Shown here in pieces: positions 43,956 to 52,586 of a stretch of DNA of 64,000 nt. This stretch comes from Deltaproteobacteria bacterium (lineage in GTDB: Bacteria > Desulfobacterota > GWC2-55-46 > JADFVP01), in contig JAJCZH010000006.1 in assembly GCA_029262515.1 (NCBI GenBank), positions 1 through 64,000 of the forward strand. Direction: 5' to 3'. The notes under the pieces are model-generated. The model was not told where the DNA came from and did no database searches. It worked only from the letters and a program-made list of their open reading frames with translations. The position numbers and the translations under genes were made by a program. Position 1 is the stretch's first letter, and each line of letters begins with the position of its first letter.

Positions 43956-44759
43956 ATGCTGACTAAGAGAATAATACCGTGCCTCGACGTTAAGGACGGG
44001 CGCGTGGTCAAGGGCGTCAGTTTCGTTGAGCTTGTAGATGCGGGAGACCCAGTTGAGTCTGCGATTGCTTACGAGGCGCAGGGAGCCGATGAGCTGGTCT
44101 TTTTAGATATTACCGCCTCTCACGAAGAGCGCAAGACCATACTCGACGTTGTCAGGGAGACGGCCTCCGACGTCTTTATGCCCCTTACCGTAGGCGGCGG
44201 TATCCGTACGATAGACGATATAAGAGAACTGCTTCATGCCGGGACCGATAAGGTATCTATCAATACCACGGCCGTTGAGAATCCGGAGTTTATCAAAGAG
44301 TCTTCTCGCCGTTTCGGCAGCAGCTGCATAGTGGTTGCGATAGATGCCAAGCGGCGGCAGACCTCTGGTTCCGAGCCGATAGGGTGGGAGGTCTATACCC
44401 ACGGGGGAAGAAGGCCGACCGGACTCGACGCCGTTGAGTGGGCCGTAAAGATGGAAGAGTACGGGGCTGGGGAAATTCTGCTTACGAGCATGGACTGCGA
44501 CGGCCAGAAGCACGGTTACGATATAGAGCTTACGAGGGCCGTGGCTGACGCTACTAGAATTCCGGTAATCGCTTCTGGCGGGGCCGGAACATTGGCTCAT
44601 ATCGTTGAGGCCTTTACCGAAGGAGGAGCGGATGCTGCCCTTGCGGCCTCGATATTCCACTTCGGCGAGTTCACTATTCCCGAGACAAAGGAGTATTTGA
44701 GGAAAGAGGGAGTGGCGGTCAGGCCTCCGTCTACCTCAGGCGGGCCCGATACCATATGA
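43956..44759 (+). CDS. hisF: Imidazole glycerol phosphate synthase, cyclase subunit
   Basis: HisF closes the imidazole ring and releases AICAR. The 267-residue barrel has the acid/base aspartates in [16 protein letters not shown] and VVAIDAKR. Typical HisF is about 253 residues; here a short proline/serine/glycine tail ([12 protein letters not shown]) is added. Its last 4 bases overlap the next gene, so the two are coupled. Confidence 0.96.
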   Translation: MLTKRIIPCLDVKDGRVVKGVSFVELVDAGDPVESAIAYEAQGADELVFLDITASHEERKTILDVVRETASDVFMPLTVGGGIRTIDDIRELLHAGTDKVSINTTAVENPEFIKESSRRFGSSCIVVAIDAKRRQTSGSEPIGWEVYTHGGRRPTGLDAVEWAVKMEEYGAGEILLTSMDCDGQKHGYDIELTRAVADATRIPVIASGGAGTLAHIVEAFTEGGADAALAASIFHFGEFTIPETKEYLRKEGVAVRPPSTSGGPDTI

Positions 44760-45217
44760 AAAAATCGGAGGGGTACCTAAAACTCATTATCCTTTACAAG
44801 ACGGTCATGGGGGTCAGTGAGCTTGTCTTCTCCGTAGTTCTTCTCAGGTTACTGGATAGAGACCTCAGTGTTCTGGTAACCGGAGTAGCCGATCTCTTTG
44901 GGCTCAATACCGATGGGCAGATAATCTCTTACCTTACCGAGCAGGCAATGGCTCTTGGAAACGGTGCGGTGCTCGCATCCTTGATGGTACTGGTTACTTT
45001 CGGAGTGCTCAACTTGATCGAGTCTTACGGGTTGCACAACAGAATGCGCTGGGCCGAGTGGTTGACGGTGATAGGCACCGGGGCCCTCATTCCTTATGAA
45101 GTATATGAAATATTTAAGTCTTTTTCGGCCATCAAGGTATTGGTTCTTATTATTAATTGCCTGATTGTCTACTTTCTGGCAAAACATAAGGAACTATTTA
45201 AGAGAAGACGTACCTAG
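44756..45217 (+). CDS. DUF2127-family membrane protein
   Basis: The 153-residue protein resembles DUF2127 by its pattern of a short charged N-terminus and the segment [20 protein letters not shown]. Four membrane segments are likely, at about 11-32, 69-90, 100-117 and 126-143, and a basic tail ends KRRRT. Function is unknown. It starts in the hisF stop region (ATGA overlap), so it is translated from the his transcript, but nothing ties it to histidine synthesis. Confidence 0.75.
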   Translation: MKKSEGYLKLIILYKTVMGVSELVFSVVLLRLLDRDLSVLVTGVADLFGLNTDGQIISYLTEQAMALGNGAVLASLMVLVTFGVLNLIESYGLHNRMRWAEWLTVIGTGALIPYEVYEIFKSFSAIKVLVLIINCLIVYFLAKHKELFKRRRT

Positions 45218-45231
45218 GCAGTCTAAAGCTC

Positions 45232-45260
45232 TTGATTTGATCTTTGAAAAGTAGTATAAG
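45232..45260 (+). promoter_or_regulatory. Sigma-70-type promoter of rpsF-rpsR-rplI
   Basis: TTGATT (45232-45237), a 17-base spacer and TATAAG (45255-45260) lie just after the DUF2127 gene. Transcription would start near 45267, leaving a structured leader of about 138 bases before rpsF. Confidence 0.65.
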
Positions 45261-45290
45261 TATCTATTCCTGAGCTACAGTATCGATTAA

Positions 45291-45318
45291 CTGGGCCGGT
45301 CGGTATGGTCCGGTTTTT
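45291..45318 (+). terminator. Candidate attenuator in the rpsF leader
   Basis: CTGGGCC (45291-45297) can pair with GGTCCGG (45307-45313), with two G-U pairs, across a 9-base loop, and is followed by five T. It lies inside the rpsF leader, so it could be an attenuator controlled by S6-S18 or may simply end upstream transcripts. Confidence 0.5.
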
Positions 45319-45347
45319 CTGTCTTGTAGACATAATCACAAATCCTT

Positions 45348-45386
45348 GTTCCGTTACCAACGGAACAAACCCGCTTGATGAGCGGG
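45348..45386 (+). promoter_or_regulatory. Candidate S6:S18 mRNA leader structure
   Basis: Two tandem hairpins precede the rpsF start. GTTCCGTT/AACGGAAC lies at 45348-45366 with a 3-base loop. CCCGCT/AGCGGG lies at 45370-45386 with a 5-base loop. They end 18 bases before the ATG, beside GGAACCGGAAGGAG. Many bacteria have an S6:S18-binding leader here for feedback control. Identity with that motif was not proven. Confidence 0.5.
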
Positions 45387-45404
45387 GAACCGGAAGGAGA
45401 AGTA

Positions 45405-45851
45405 ATGGACAGACGTTACGAAACAATCTGTATTATCAAGGCTGATATCGGCGAGGCCGATATCAAGGCTATAGTCACAAAGTCTTCGGAGTTGATTACC
45501 CGCGAGGCTGGTATTGTCAACACTGTTGACGAATGGGGTAGAAGGCGTCTCGCCTACCCGATTCAGAAGAAGAACGAGGGTTATTACGTGCTCTTCGACT
45601 ACAACAGCAACCCCACTGCAAGCAAGGAGCTGGAGCGTTCTTTAAAGATTAACGAGAACGTCGTAAGGCAGCAGACGGTTAAACTCGATACCGAGTACGT
45701 GGCTCCTGCCGTTGTGCCGGATCCTGTTGAAGAGCCTGCGGCAGTGGCAGCTCCGGCAGAGACAGCCCCGGCAGAGACAGTTGCTGAGACACCAACGGAA
45801 GAGACAACTAAAGAGACCGATAAGACGGAAGAAGGAGGCGCAGATGGATAA
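45405..45851 (+). CDS. rpsF: 30S ribosomal protein S6 with long acidic tail
   Basis: S6 binds S18 on the 30S platform. The frame opens at 45375, but ATG 45405 has AAGGAGA upstream and gives [19 protein letters not shown]. Residues 1-100 are a normal S6. Residues 101-148 are an added Ala/Pro/Glu/Thr-rich acidic tail. Acidic S6 tails that receive glutamates are known from E. coli, but this one is longer. It overlaps rpsR by 8 bases. Confidence 0.95.
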   Translation: MDRRYETICIIKADIGEADIKAIVTKSSELITREAGIVNTVDEWGRRRLAYPIQKKNEGYYVLFDYNSNPTASKELERSLKINENVVRQQTVKLDTEYVAPAVVPDPVEEPAAVAAPAETAPAETVAETPTEETTKETDKTEEGGADG

Positions 45852-46155
45852 CAGAAGACCGGGCGGCTCAAGTTCCGCAGGCGGCAGGCCGGGCGGCGGA
45901 CGCCCCTCAGGTGGACCTCAGGGCGGCAAGGGTCGTTTCTTCCGCAAGAGAGTCTGCAGGTTCTGCAAGAGCGATGACGTGAAGATCGACTACAAGGACG
46001 CCAAGGCGCTAAGACCCTACCTGACCGAGCGCGGCAGAATCATGCCTAGCAGGATTACAGGCACCTGCGCCAAGCATCAGAGGGCGATAAGCACGGCGAT
46101 AAAGAGGGCGCGTAACATTGCGCTCATACCGTACACTACTATCAGCATGGGTTAG
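45844..46155 (+). CDS. rpsR: 30S ribosomal protein S18 with Gly-rich N-terminal extension
   Basis: S18 pairs with S6. ATG 45844 has AAGGAGG upstream and gives 103 residues. The first about 35 residues are Gly/Arg/Pro/Ser-rich ([16 protein letters not shown]). The S18 core follows, with CRFC and then [29 protein letters not shown], a cysteine-containing zinc-type core. It overlaps the rpsF stop by 8 bases. Confidence 0.95.
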   Translation: MDNRRPGGSSSAGGRPGGGRPSGGPQGGKGRFFRKRVCRFCKSDDVKIDYKDAKALRPYLTERGRIMPSRITGTCAKHQRAISTAIKRARNIALIPYTTISMG

Positions 46156-46213
46156 GTCGCAAGGCCCTGAGGATATAATACTGTCCGGTCATTTTCCAGA
46201 ACGGATTAGAGCT

Positions 46214-46231
46214 GTTGATGAGGCCATCAAC
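46214..46231 (+). promoter_or_regulatory. Perfect hairpin before rplI
   Basis: GTTGATG (46214-46220) and CATCAAC (46225-46231) form a 7-bp stem with loop AGGC, ending 26 bases before the rplI start. A perfect TATAAT sits upstream at about 46176 without a good -35. The role may be mRNA processing or control of rplI. Confidence 0.4.
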
Positions 46232-46257
46232 GCCTATATAAAATAGTGGAGCAGTTT

Positions 46258-46737
46258 ATGAAGGTAATACTGAAGAAGTCGATGGAACGGCTCGGCGGTT
46301 ACGGCGACGAGGTTACCGTGGCCGGCGGGTACGGCAGGAACTATCTGATACCGAAAGGTATTGCAATAGAGGCTACGCCGGGTAATCTGAGGCAGTTGAA
46401 CTCTGAGAAAGAGGCGTACCTGAAGAAAGAGGCCGCAAAGAAGGCCGATGCGCAGAAGCATGCAGATAAGCTCTCCCTGGTATCTCTGAGCTTTGCCAAG
46501 AAGGTGGGCGAGGAAGGGAAGCTCTTCGGCTCTGTTACGGCTCACGATATCGAGGTTGAACTCAAGGCGCAGGGCTTCGAGCTTGAGAGGAAGGCGATTC
46601 AACTCGACGACCATATCAAGACCATTGGTAGCCATATCGTTACCATTAAGGTGGCCCCGGAAGTTAATGCCGAGATTACTGTCGAGGTAGTTAATGAAGA
46701 TGGACCGGAAGAATCTAAAGAAGAAGAGTCGGAGTAA
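46258..46737 (+). CDS. rplI: 50S ribosomal protein L9
   Basis: L9 has two globular domains joined by a long helix and limits frameshifting. A GTG at 46246 is in frame, but ATG 46258 has GGAG 6 bases upstream and gives MKVILKKSMERLGGYGDEVTVAGGYGRNYLIPKG. The 159-residue length is slightly above usual because of a short acidic tail (GPEESKEEESE). A strong hairpin follows. Confidence 0.95.
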   Translation: MKVILKKSMERLGGYGDEVTVAGGYGRNYLIPKGIAIEATPGNLRQLNSEKEAYLKKEAAKKADAQKHADKLSLVSLSFAKKVGEEGKLFGSVTAHDIEVELKAQGFELERKAIQLDDHIKTIGSHIVTIKVAPEVNAEITVEVVNEDGPEESKEEESE

Positions 46738-46745
46738 TGCGTTAG

Positions 46746-46792
46746 CCGCTCTAAAGATGCGGTCTTATAAAAAAGGGCCGCATCTTTAGCGG
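46746..46792 (+). terminator. Long hairpin between rplI and dnaB
   Basis: CTAAAGATGCGG (46751-46762) pairs with CCGCATCTTTAG (46778-46789). Three more base pairs (CCG with CGG, 46746-46748 and 46790-46792) follow a 2-base bulge. The loop is 15 bases and contains an A-run. No T-run follows, so it may be a weak or factor-dependent terminator or an mRNA processing site. dnaB begins 12 bases later. Confidence 0.55.
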
Positions 46793-46804
46793 TAAGTATC
46801 TTCC

Positions 46805-48208
46805 ATGGCTCTATTGACGCAAAAAAAAGCACTTCATAAATCCCCGCCCAACAACCTAGATGCGGAGCAGTCCGTTCTCGGCGGCATCCTCATAGAGAAG
46901 GATGCCATCAACTCCGTGCTTGAGGTTCTCGCGCACGACGGCAGCGACTTCTACCACGAGGCGCACGCGATGCTCTTTAACGCGATGGTCTCGCTCTCCG
47001 ACAAGTGCATACCGATAGACGCCGTTACGCTCGGCGATAACCTTAAGGGTTCGAGCGCCTTGAACGGAGTAGGTGGAATAGCTTACATCGGCGAGCTGGT
47101 TGAGGCTACGCCGACTGCGGCGAATATCTCTTACTATGCCAGAATCGTTAAGGAAAAGTCGCTGCTACGCAAAGTCATCGGGGCCGCAACCGATATAGCG
47201 GCGTCCGGTTACCAGGGGGTTGAGTCCGTAGAAGACTTTATCGACGAGTCGGAGCAGAAGATATTTGCCATAGCCCAGGACAAGACAAAACAGTCCTGCT
47301 ACGCCTTAAAAGACCTGATAAAAGACAGCTTCGAGACGATTGAGAAGTTGTATGAACGCAAGACCCATATAACGGGCGTGGCAACCGGTTTTAAAGACCT
47401 CGATAAGGTCACCTCCGGGCTTCAGGACTCCGACCTTATAATCATCGCAGGCCGTCCGAGCATGGGCAAAACCTCTTTCTGCCTTAATGTTGCCGAGTAT
47501 GCGGCGATTGAGGGCAGTATGCCGACCGCCGTCTTTTCGCTTGAGATGAGCAAAGAACAGCTTGTGCAGAGGATGCTCTCTTCACGCGCGCATGTCGATC
47601 TTCAGAGGATCAGAAGCGGTTTTCTGAAGGACTCGGACTGGGGCAGTCTCACTACTGCGGTAGGTAAACTGTACGAGGCGCCTATCTACATCGATGATAC
47701 CCCGGCCCAGAGCGTGCTTGAGATGAGGGCCAAGGCCCGCAGATGGAAGATCGAATTCGGGATAAAACTCGTAGTCATAGACTACCTTCAGCTTATGCGA
47801 GGCAGAAGGTCGAGTGATAACAGGGAGCAGGAGATTTCAGACATATCACGGTCTCTCAAGGCGATGGCCAAGGAGTTGCAGCTTCCGGTTGTGGCGCTCT
47901 CGCAGCTCTCGCGTATGACGGAGAGGCGCGAAGGCAACAGGCCTATGCTCTCGGATCTTAGGGAATCGGGCGCAATTGAGCAGGACGCAGACGTAGTCAT
48001 GTTCGTCTACAGGGAGTCGGTCTACAAGCCGTGCGAGTGCCCGCCCGATCTCTGCACCTGCGGACGCAGAAAGACCGCCGAAATAATCGTGGCAAAGCAG
48101 CGTAACGGCCCGACCGATACCGTAAAGCTAACCTTCCTGAATGAGTATACCCGTTTTGTGGATCAGGCAGCGAGTGAGTACGAGTCCGCAGGCGAGTGGG
48201 TCGAGTAG
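46805..48208 (+). CDS. dnaB: Replicative DNA helicase DnaB
   Basis: DnaB is the hexameric fork helicase. The 467 residues have the N-terminal primase-binding domain (NNLDAEQSVLGGILIEKDAI), the RecA-like domain with Walker A GRPSMGKTS, and the DnaB motif IDYLQLM. Near the end is a cysteine-rich insertion, Cys410, Cys412, Cys417 and Cys419 (CECPPDLCTC), just before the AEIIVAKQRNGPTDT loop. E. coli DnaB has no cysteines there. No intein is present. Confidence 0.96.
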   Translation: MALLTQKKALHKSPPNNLDAEQSVLGGILIEKDAINSVLEVLAHDGSDFYHEAHAMLFNAMVSLSDKCIPIDAVTLGDNLKGSSALNGVGGIAYIGELVEATPTAANISYYARIVKEKSLLRKVIGAATDIAASGYQGVESVEDFIDESEQKIFAIAQDKTKQSCYALKDLIKDSFETIEKLYERKTHITGVATGFKDLDKVTSGLQDSDLIIIAGRPSMGKTSFCLNVAEYAAIEGSMPTAVFSLEMSKEQLVQRMLSSRAHVDLQRIRSGFLKDSDWGSLTTAVGKLYEAPIYIDDTPAQSVLEMRAKARRWKIEFGIKLVVIDYLQLMRGRRSSDNREQEISDISRSLKAMAKELQLPVVALSQLSRMTERREGNRPMLSDLRESGAIEQDADVVMFVYRESVYKPCECPPDLCTCGRRKTAEIIVAKQRNGPTDTVKLTFLNEYTRFVDQAASEYESAGEWVE

Positions 48209-48358
48209 AGCAGGTTCCGGTACTGTAGCGCCTGGGGCCGGTTGTAGTAATCGATTAACAGTATCGGTCAACCGTTCTTTATTGATAAATATCTTTAAAG
48301 AATTGACATCCGGCTCCTCTTACCGGTTTCTCTTAAATGATCCCCCTTTCCGTCTATA

Positions 48359-48385
48359 ACCTGATATAAGTCTATAGAGTCAGGT
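48359..48385 (+). promoter_or_regulatory. Inverted repeat upstream of priA
   Basis: ACCTGA (48359-48364) and TCAGGT (48380-48385) form a small inverted repeat 41 bases before priA. The 218-base dnaB-priA gap has an isolated TTGACA at 48303-48308 but no matching -10, so the promoter is unclear. Confidence 0.3.
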
Positions 48386-48426
48386 ACTTCAAAGAAAACC
48401 CAAAAACACTTTATAAACGGAGCAGC

Positions 48427-50949
48427 GTGAAACCTCGGTTTGCAGATGTGGCAGTTGAGCTGCCTCTTGAGAGCACTTTTGTCTATTCGATTCCCGATAA
48501 TCTCGTTATCTCGGTCGGAACGCGCGTGCTGGTGCCCTTTGCGAGAAGGTCTATTACCGGTTACGTCGTCGGGCTGCGTTCTTCTTTAGAAGGTATCGAA
48601 GGGCTCAAGGAGTCATCGGTAAAGAGTATTCTCGATTCTCTCGATTCTGTTCCGCTCTTCGGCGATCTTCGGCTTAAGTTCTACAAATGGCTCAGCGCCT
48701 ACTACTTTGCCCCGCTCGGTATGGTTCTCTCTTTAATCCACCCGCCCGATGCCTCTTTGAAGAGTTTTCGTTGTCTCGCTGTTACAGAGAAGGGCTCAGG
48801 ACTGCTCTCTACTCCGGGAGAGTATAAAGGAAGTGCGGGAGACCTTGAGGTCTTGAACGCTATTGCCGCTTCAAAGTCGAAGGGCATAAAGCTCACTACT
48901 ATTGAGCGTAAATTCAGCGGCAAGGGCAAAGGCAAGCTTCCAGTCTATTCGATTATAGGCAGGCTTACCAGGGCCGGGTTTATCTCCGAGCTGGTTAAGC
49001 TCAAGAGCGGCGTTGCGACAAAGGTAGAGTCATTTGTCGAGCTCGCTTCCGGGACTTCTGCGCCTCAGCCCGAATTCGGGCGCGCTCTGCTTCAGGAGCG
49101 GATCTATTCATATATAGAGGAGCACGGAAGAAGCCCTTTACCTCTTCTCAGGCGCGAGCTCGGCGGAGTCGGCGGCGCGATAAAGGCGCTTGAAAAGAAA
49201 GGGCTGGTGGCAGTAACAAAGGAGCGTGTCTACAGGAACCCGTCTTCCGGCATCAGGCCAAAGGCGGCCGATCATGAGCCGAACCTTGAGCAGGCTACTG
49301 CTATCGGACGTATTGTCGAGGGTTTGGGCTCAGGTAAGTTTAAGCCGTTTCTGCTCTATGGGGTAACCGGCAGCGGCAAGACCCTCGTCTACCTAAAGGC
49401 CCTCGAAGAGGTGATCGCTACCGGAGGCTGCGCGCTCTTTCTGGTGCCAGAGACCGCACTGGCACAGTGGCCGGTCGCATATCTGGCAGACAAATTTCCT
49501 CACCGCGTTGCGGTTGTTCATAGCGCTCTTTCAGCCGGAGAGCGAATAGACGAATGGCAGCGAATAGTAGATGGCGAGGCCGATATAGTAGTCGGCGCCC
49601 GTAGCGCCCTCTTCGCTCCGGTGAAAAATCTCAAGCTTATTATCGTGGATGAAGAGCACGAGGCATCGTACAAGCAGGAGGATGGCGTGCGGTATCATGG
49701 CCGAGACTCTGCCCTTATGCTCGCCAAGACACTCGGAGTGACGATTGTTCTCGGCTCTGCAACGCCTTCTGTTGAGACCTTTTACAATGCCGGGGGCGGG
49801 GTCCCGGGCCGGAGCGTAAAAGAAGAACCGGGAGTTAAGCCTAAGCCGGGTAACAAAACCAAGATGGAAATGCTCAAGCTTACGCAAAGGGCAACGGGTG
49901 CCAGCCTGCCCGGTACCGAGATTATAGATATGCGCGGCAAGAAGGGGCAAGTATTCTCGGAGCGGCTTAGCAACAGGCTCAGCCATGTCGTAGGAGAGGG
50001 GCATCAGGCGATACTGCTCTTGAATAGGCGCGGTTTTTCTACCTCGATAATCTGCCGCGATTGCGGTCGAACCTTCGAGTGCCTCAACTGTTCAGTGACC
50101 CTTACGTTCCATAAAAGAAAACGCTCGCTTGTCTGCCATTACTGTGATTTTAGCCTACCGGCGCCCGAAGAGTGCCCGGACTGCGCCTCAACCGAGCTTG
50201 TGGAGCCGGGGGTGGGAACCGAGAGGCTCGAAGAGGAGGTACGGGCCCTTTTACCGGATGCGCGGGTTGCGCGGATGGATCGCGATACCACGCGTGCAAA
50301 GGGTGCGACCGCGAAGATAATAGAGGCGATGGAGAGGCGGCAGGCCGACGTGCTGGTAGGTACGCAGATGGTCTCCAAGGGGCATCACTTTCCGGGTACC
50401 ACGTTCGTAGGAATAGTTGCCGGGGATACCTCCCTGGCGAGACCCGACTTCAGGGCTACCGAACGTACCTTTCAGCTCGTTACGCAGGCGGCAGGCCGCG
50501 CAGGCCGGGGGGAGACGGAAGGCAGTGTCGTTATTCAGACGCTCAACCCGGAGCACTATGCCTTTATAACGGCCTCGGCCCACGACTACGACGCCTTTTA
50601 CGCTTCTGAGGTTCTGTTACGCGAGGAGGTAGGTTACCCGCCCTTTACGCGCCTGTGCTCCGTAAGGGTGGAGGCAACTGATGAGCAACGCGCGGAGAGT
50701 GCGGCAACTCAACTCGGAGCAATTGTCGCCTCAACGCGTGAGGCCAAGAGCTGTGCCGTGACGGTTCTCGGCCCCGTGCCGGCCTTTCTGGCCCGGGTTC
50801 AGGGTCGCTTCAGGTGGCAGATGCTTCTAAAGGCCGAACATGTCAAGGCGCTCCACTCCTGTGCAACTACACTCAAAGCCTCTTTTTATGCCAGGGAGTT
50901 GAAGGGCGTTATACTGACCATCGACATAGATCCAATTACCATACTATAA
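48427..50949 (+). CDS. priA: Primosomal protein N' (replication restart helicase PriA)
   Basis: PriA reloads the replisome at stalled forks. The start is GTG 48427 behind CGGAG, giving 840 residues, a little longer than the E. coli protein. Motifs seen in order: the N-terminal DNA-binding region; Walker A GVTGSGKT (about 310-320); DEEH in IVDEEHEASYKQ; a zinc region with paired cysteines (CRDC, CLNC, CHYC, CPDC); and helicase motifs with GTQMVSKGHHFP and QAAGRAGR. Confidence 0.95.
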   Translation: MKPRFADVAVELPLESTFVYSIPDNLVISVGTRVLVPFARRSITGYVVGLRSSLEGIEGLKESSVKSILDSLDSVPLFGDLRLKFYKWLSAYYFAPLGMVLSLIHPPDASLKSFRCLAVTEKGSGLLSTPGEYKGSAGDLEVLNAIAASKSKGIKLTTIERKFSGKGKGKLPVYSIIGRLTRAGFISELVKLKSGVATKVESFVELASGTSAPQPEFGRALLQERIYSYIEEHGRSPLPLLRRELGGVGGAIKALEKKGLVAVTKERVYRNPSSGIRPKAADHEPNLEQATAIGRIVEGLGSGKFKPFLLYGVTGSGKTLVYLKALEEVIATGGCALFLVPETALAQWPVAYLADKFPHRVAVVHSALSAGERIDEWQRIVDGEADIVVGARSALFAPVKNLKLIIVDEEHEASYKQEDGVRYHGRDSALMLAKTLGVTIVLGSATPSVETFYNAGGGVPGRSVKEEPGVKPKPGNKTKMEMLKLTQRATGASLPGTEIIDMRGKKGQVFSERLSNRLSHVVGEGHQAILLLNRRGFSTSIICRDCGRTFECLNCSVTLTFHKRKRSLVCHYCDFSLPAPEECPDCASTELVEPGVGTERLEEEVRALLPDARVARMDRDTTRAKGATAKIIEAMERRQADVLVGTQMVSKGHHFPGTTFVGIVAGDTSLARPDFRATERTFQLVTQAAGRAGRGETEGSVVIQTLNPEHYAFITASAHDYDAFYASEVLLREEVGYPPFTRLCSVRVEATDEQRAESAATQLGAIVASTREAKSCAVTVLGPVPAFLARVQGRFRWQMLLKAEHVKALHSCATTLKASFYARELKGVILTIDIDPITIL

Positions 50950-51090
50950 GAACCTTTCCGGACGGCCACCTTCCAAGTGTTACTCAAAACCGAACCAGCT
51001 ATGCAAATTTTTCATACCCTTGCGCACTTATTTCATTAAAGTCATCTTGCCTCATAACCGAAAAGTTATATATCTTGAATGTTTACATCT

Positions 51091-51107
51091 TTGGCATTAT
51101 CCTTGCA
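51091..51107 (+). promoter_or_regulatory. Sigma-54-type promoter upstream of the pilus genes
   Basis: TTGGCA (51091-51096) and TTGCA (51103-51107) are arranged so that the GG and GC pairs are 12 bases apart, the -24/-12 spacing of RpoN promoters. Only the two bases after TTGGCA differ from consensus. The start would be near 51118, about 80 bases before pilV. Pilin genes in Pseudomonas and Geobacter use RpoN with PilR, which fits. Confidence 0.65.
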
Positions 51108-51198
51108 GTATATTTAGGCAGACAGCAGATCATACTGTTGCCGTTTATGGATTTAACATAGGATGCTGGGGAAGTTGGGAAACTGGAGAAACGTTGTT

Positions 51199-51618
51199 AT
51201 GGTTAAGAGACGAGAGATACTTGGAACTGAAGACGGCTTTTCGCTCCTGGAGCTGATAATAGCTATCTCTATCCTTGCCATCGGCCTTGTCGCTGCAGCC
51301 ACCACTCTTTCGACCGGTATAGGCAGCAACCGCATGGCGCAGAGGCTTACCGTAGAGACGAACCTCGCTTACTCTGTACTCGACGAGTTTCTGGCCAAAG
51401 ACCCAGGAGATGTGCTCTTCGACGCAAGTAGCGCAGGTGTTGCCTACGATCTCGATACCGGCAGCGTTGCAGCCACAAGGGTGGTCAATGGAGTGACCTA
51501 TTCGGCGGTCTACAGTATAACCGTTAACAGCCCGGTTGCAGGTGTTTCACAGGTAAGCGTAACAGTTACCGGCGGCGGAAGAAGCGTAACTCTGACAACG
51601 ATCAAGAGGAATATCTGA
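51199..51618 (+). CDS. Type IV pilus minor pilin, PilV-like
   Basis: This is a minor pilin with a class IVa leader. Processing after Gly13 would expose GFSLLELIIAIS with the conserved Glu at mature position 5. The frame opens at 51163, but ATG 51199 has GGAG 10 bases upstream and gives a 139-residue protein with a 13-residue leader. The C-terminal part is beta-strand rich. It starts the pilV-pilW-pilX-pilY1 group and its stop overlaps pilW. Confidence 0.8.
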   Translation: MVKRREILGTEDGFSLLELIIAISILAIGLVAAATTLSTGIGSNRMAQRLTVETNLAYSVLDEFLAKDPGDVLFDASSAGVAYDLDTGSVAATRVVNGVTYSAVYSITVNSPVAGVSQVSVTVTGGGRSVTLTTIKRNI

Positions 51619-52571
51619 TGTTAGGCGTTAGGAAGATATCGGGCTCCAGCGGGGCCGGCCATATAAAGACTGCAGGTTTTACGATCCTTGAACTTTTGAT
51701 AGTTATGACTATCCTCGGGGTATTGATGGCGTCTGTCTTTGCTCTTTATAATACCCAGCACAGGATGACCTATATAGAAGAGGATGTAGTAGAGGTCCAG
51801 CAGAATCTCCGTATGGGTATGGATAGCCTTCTCAGGGATCTTCGTTACGGTGGAGTACTTGTTACCGGCGCCACGGCGCCAATTTCGGCTATAGGCAACA
51901 ATACCGGGCTCAATGGCACAGATACGGTAACTATAAATACCTCTTCGTCCTTCAATACCTTTGCGCGTGTCAATGTCGAGCTTACGACCAATGTAATAAC
52001 CGGTGTTGATATAACCTTAACAGTCGCTTCAGCACAGGAAGTTGACGGTTTTGCTGTCGGTGATCTCTTCAGGGTGCTAAATGCGAATGAGAAGTCAGAG
52101 CCGATCAGCACATACTTTACGGTCAGCGCCACCGACAGGACAGGGCCGACAATAACCGCGACTCCGGCGGCCACAGCCACGAATGTTCGCTTTATGCGGG
52201 GTCATATGATTGCAAAGACCGGTATAGCTGCGCCGGATACCTTTCCGAATACTGTTCAGTACTGCGTAGGGCCTAACGCTGGATGCGGTTCGGCCATAAC
52301 GACAGCGACCTGCACGGCAGGTAACTGCCTTATAAGGATAGCGAGCGATGCGCCGGTGAACGGCGGCGACGTGGTTGCGGAAAACATTCAGGACCTGCAG
52401 TTCAGTTATATTCTTGACAATACCACAGCTGAGGTCGCCACAACGGCCACTCCGGCTAACGTCAGGGCCGTAAGGATAAGCCTTACGGGCGTAACGGTCG
52501 ATACGGCGGCGCTTACGACAATGGTGAAGACCCGCAGTCTTACCGCCATGGCAAAACTTAGAAACAGGTAA
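51618..52571 (+). CDS. Type IV pilus minor pilin, PilW-like
   Basis: The 317-residue protein has a prepilin leader of about 20 residues ending in Gly, then FTILELLIVMTILGVL with Glu5. The continuation MASVFALYNTQHRMTYIEEDVVEVQQNLRMGMDSLLRDLRYGG is a PilW hallmark. The long, low-complexity, Thr-rich C-terminal region is typical. It overlaps the pilV stop by one base. Confidence 0.8.
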   Translation: MLGVRKISGSSGAGHIKTAGFTILELLIVMTILGVLMASVFALYNTQHRMTYIEEDVVEVQQNLRMGMDSLLRDLRYGGVLVTGATAPISAIGNNTGLNGTDTVTINTSSSFNTFARVNVELTTNVITGVDITLTVASAQEVDGFAVGDLFRVLNANEKSEPISTYFTVSATDRTGPTITATPAATATNVRFMRGHMIAKTGIAAPDTFPNTVQYCVGPNAGCGSAITTATCTAGNCLIRIASDAPVNGGDVVAENIQDLQFSYILDNTTAEVATTATPANVRAVRISLTGVTVDTAALTTMVKTRSLTAMAKLRNR

Positions 52572-52586
52572 ATTTAAGAGGCTGGT

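Noticed and set aside
48303-48331. TTGACA before priA as a promoter
   Set aside because: No acceptable -10 box lies 16-18 bases downstream.
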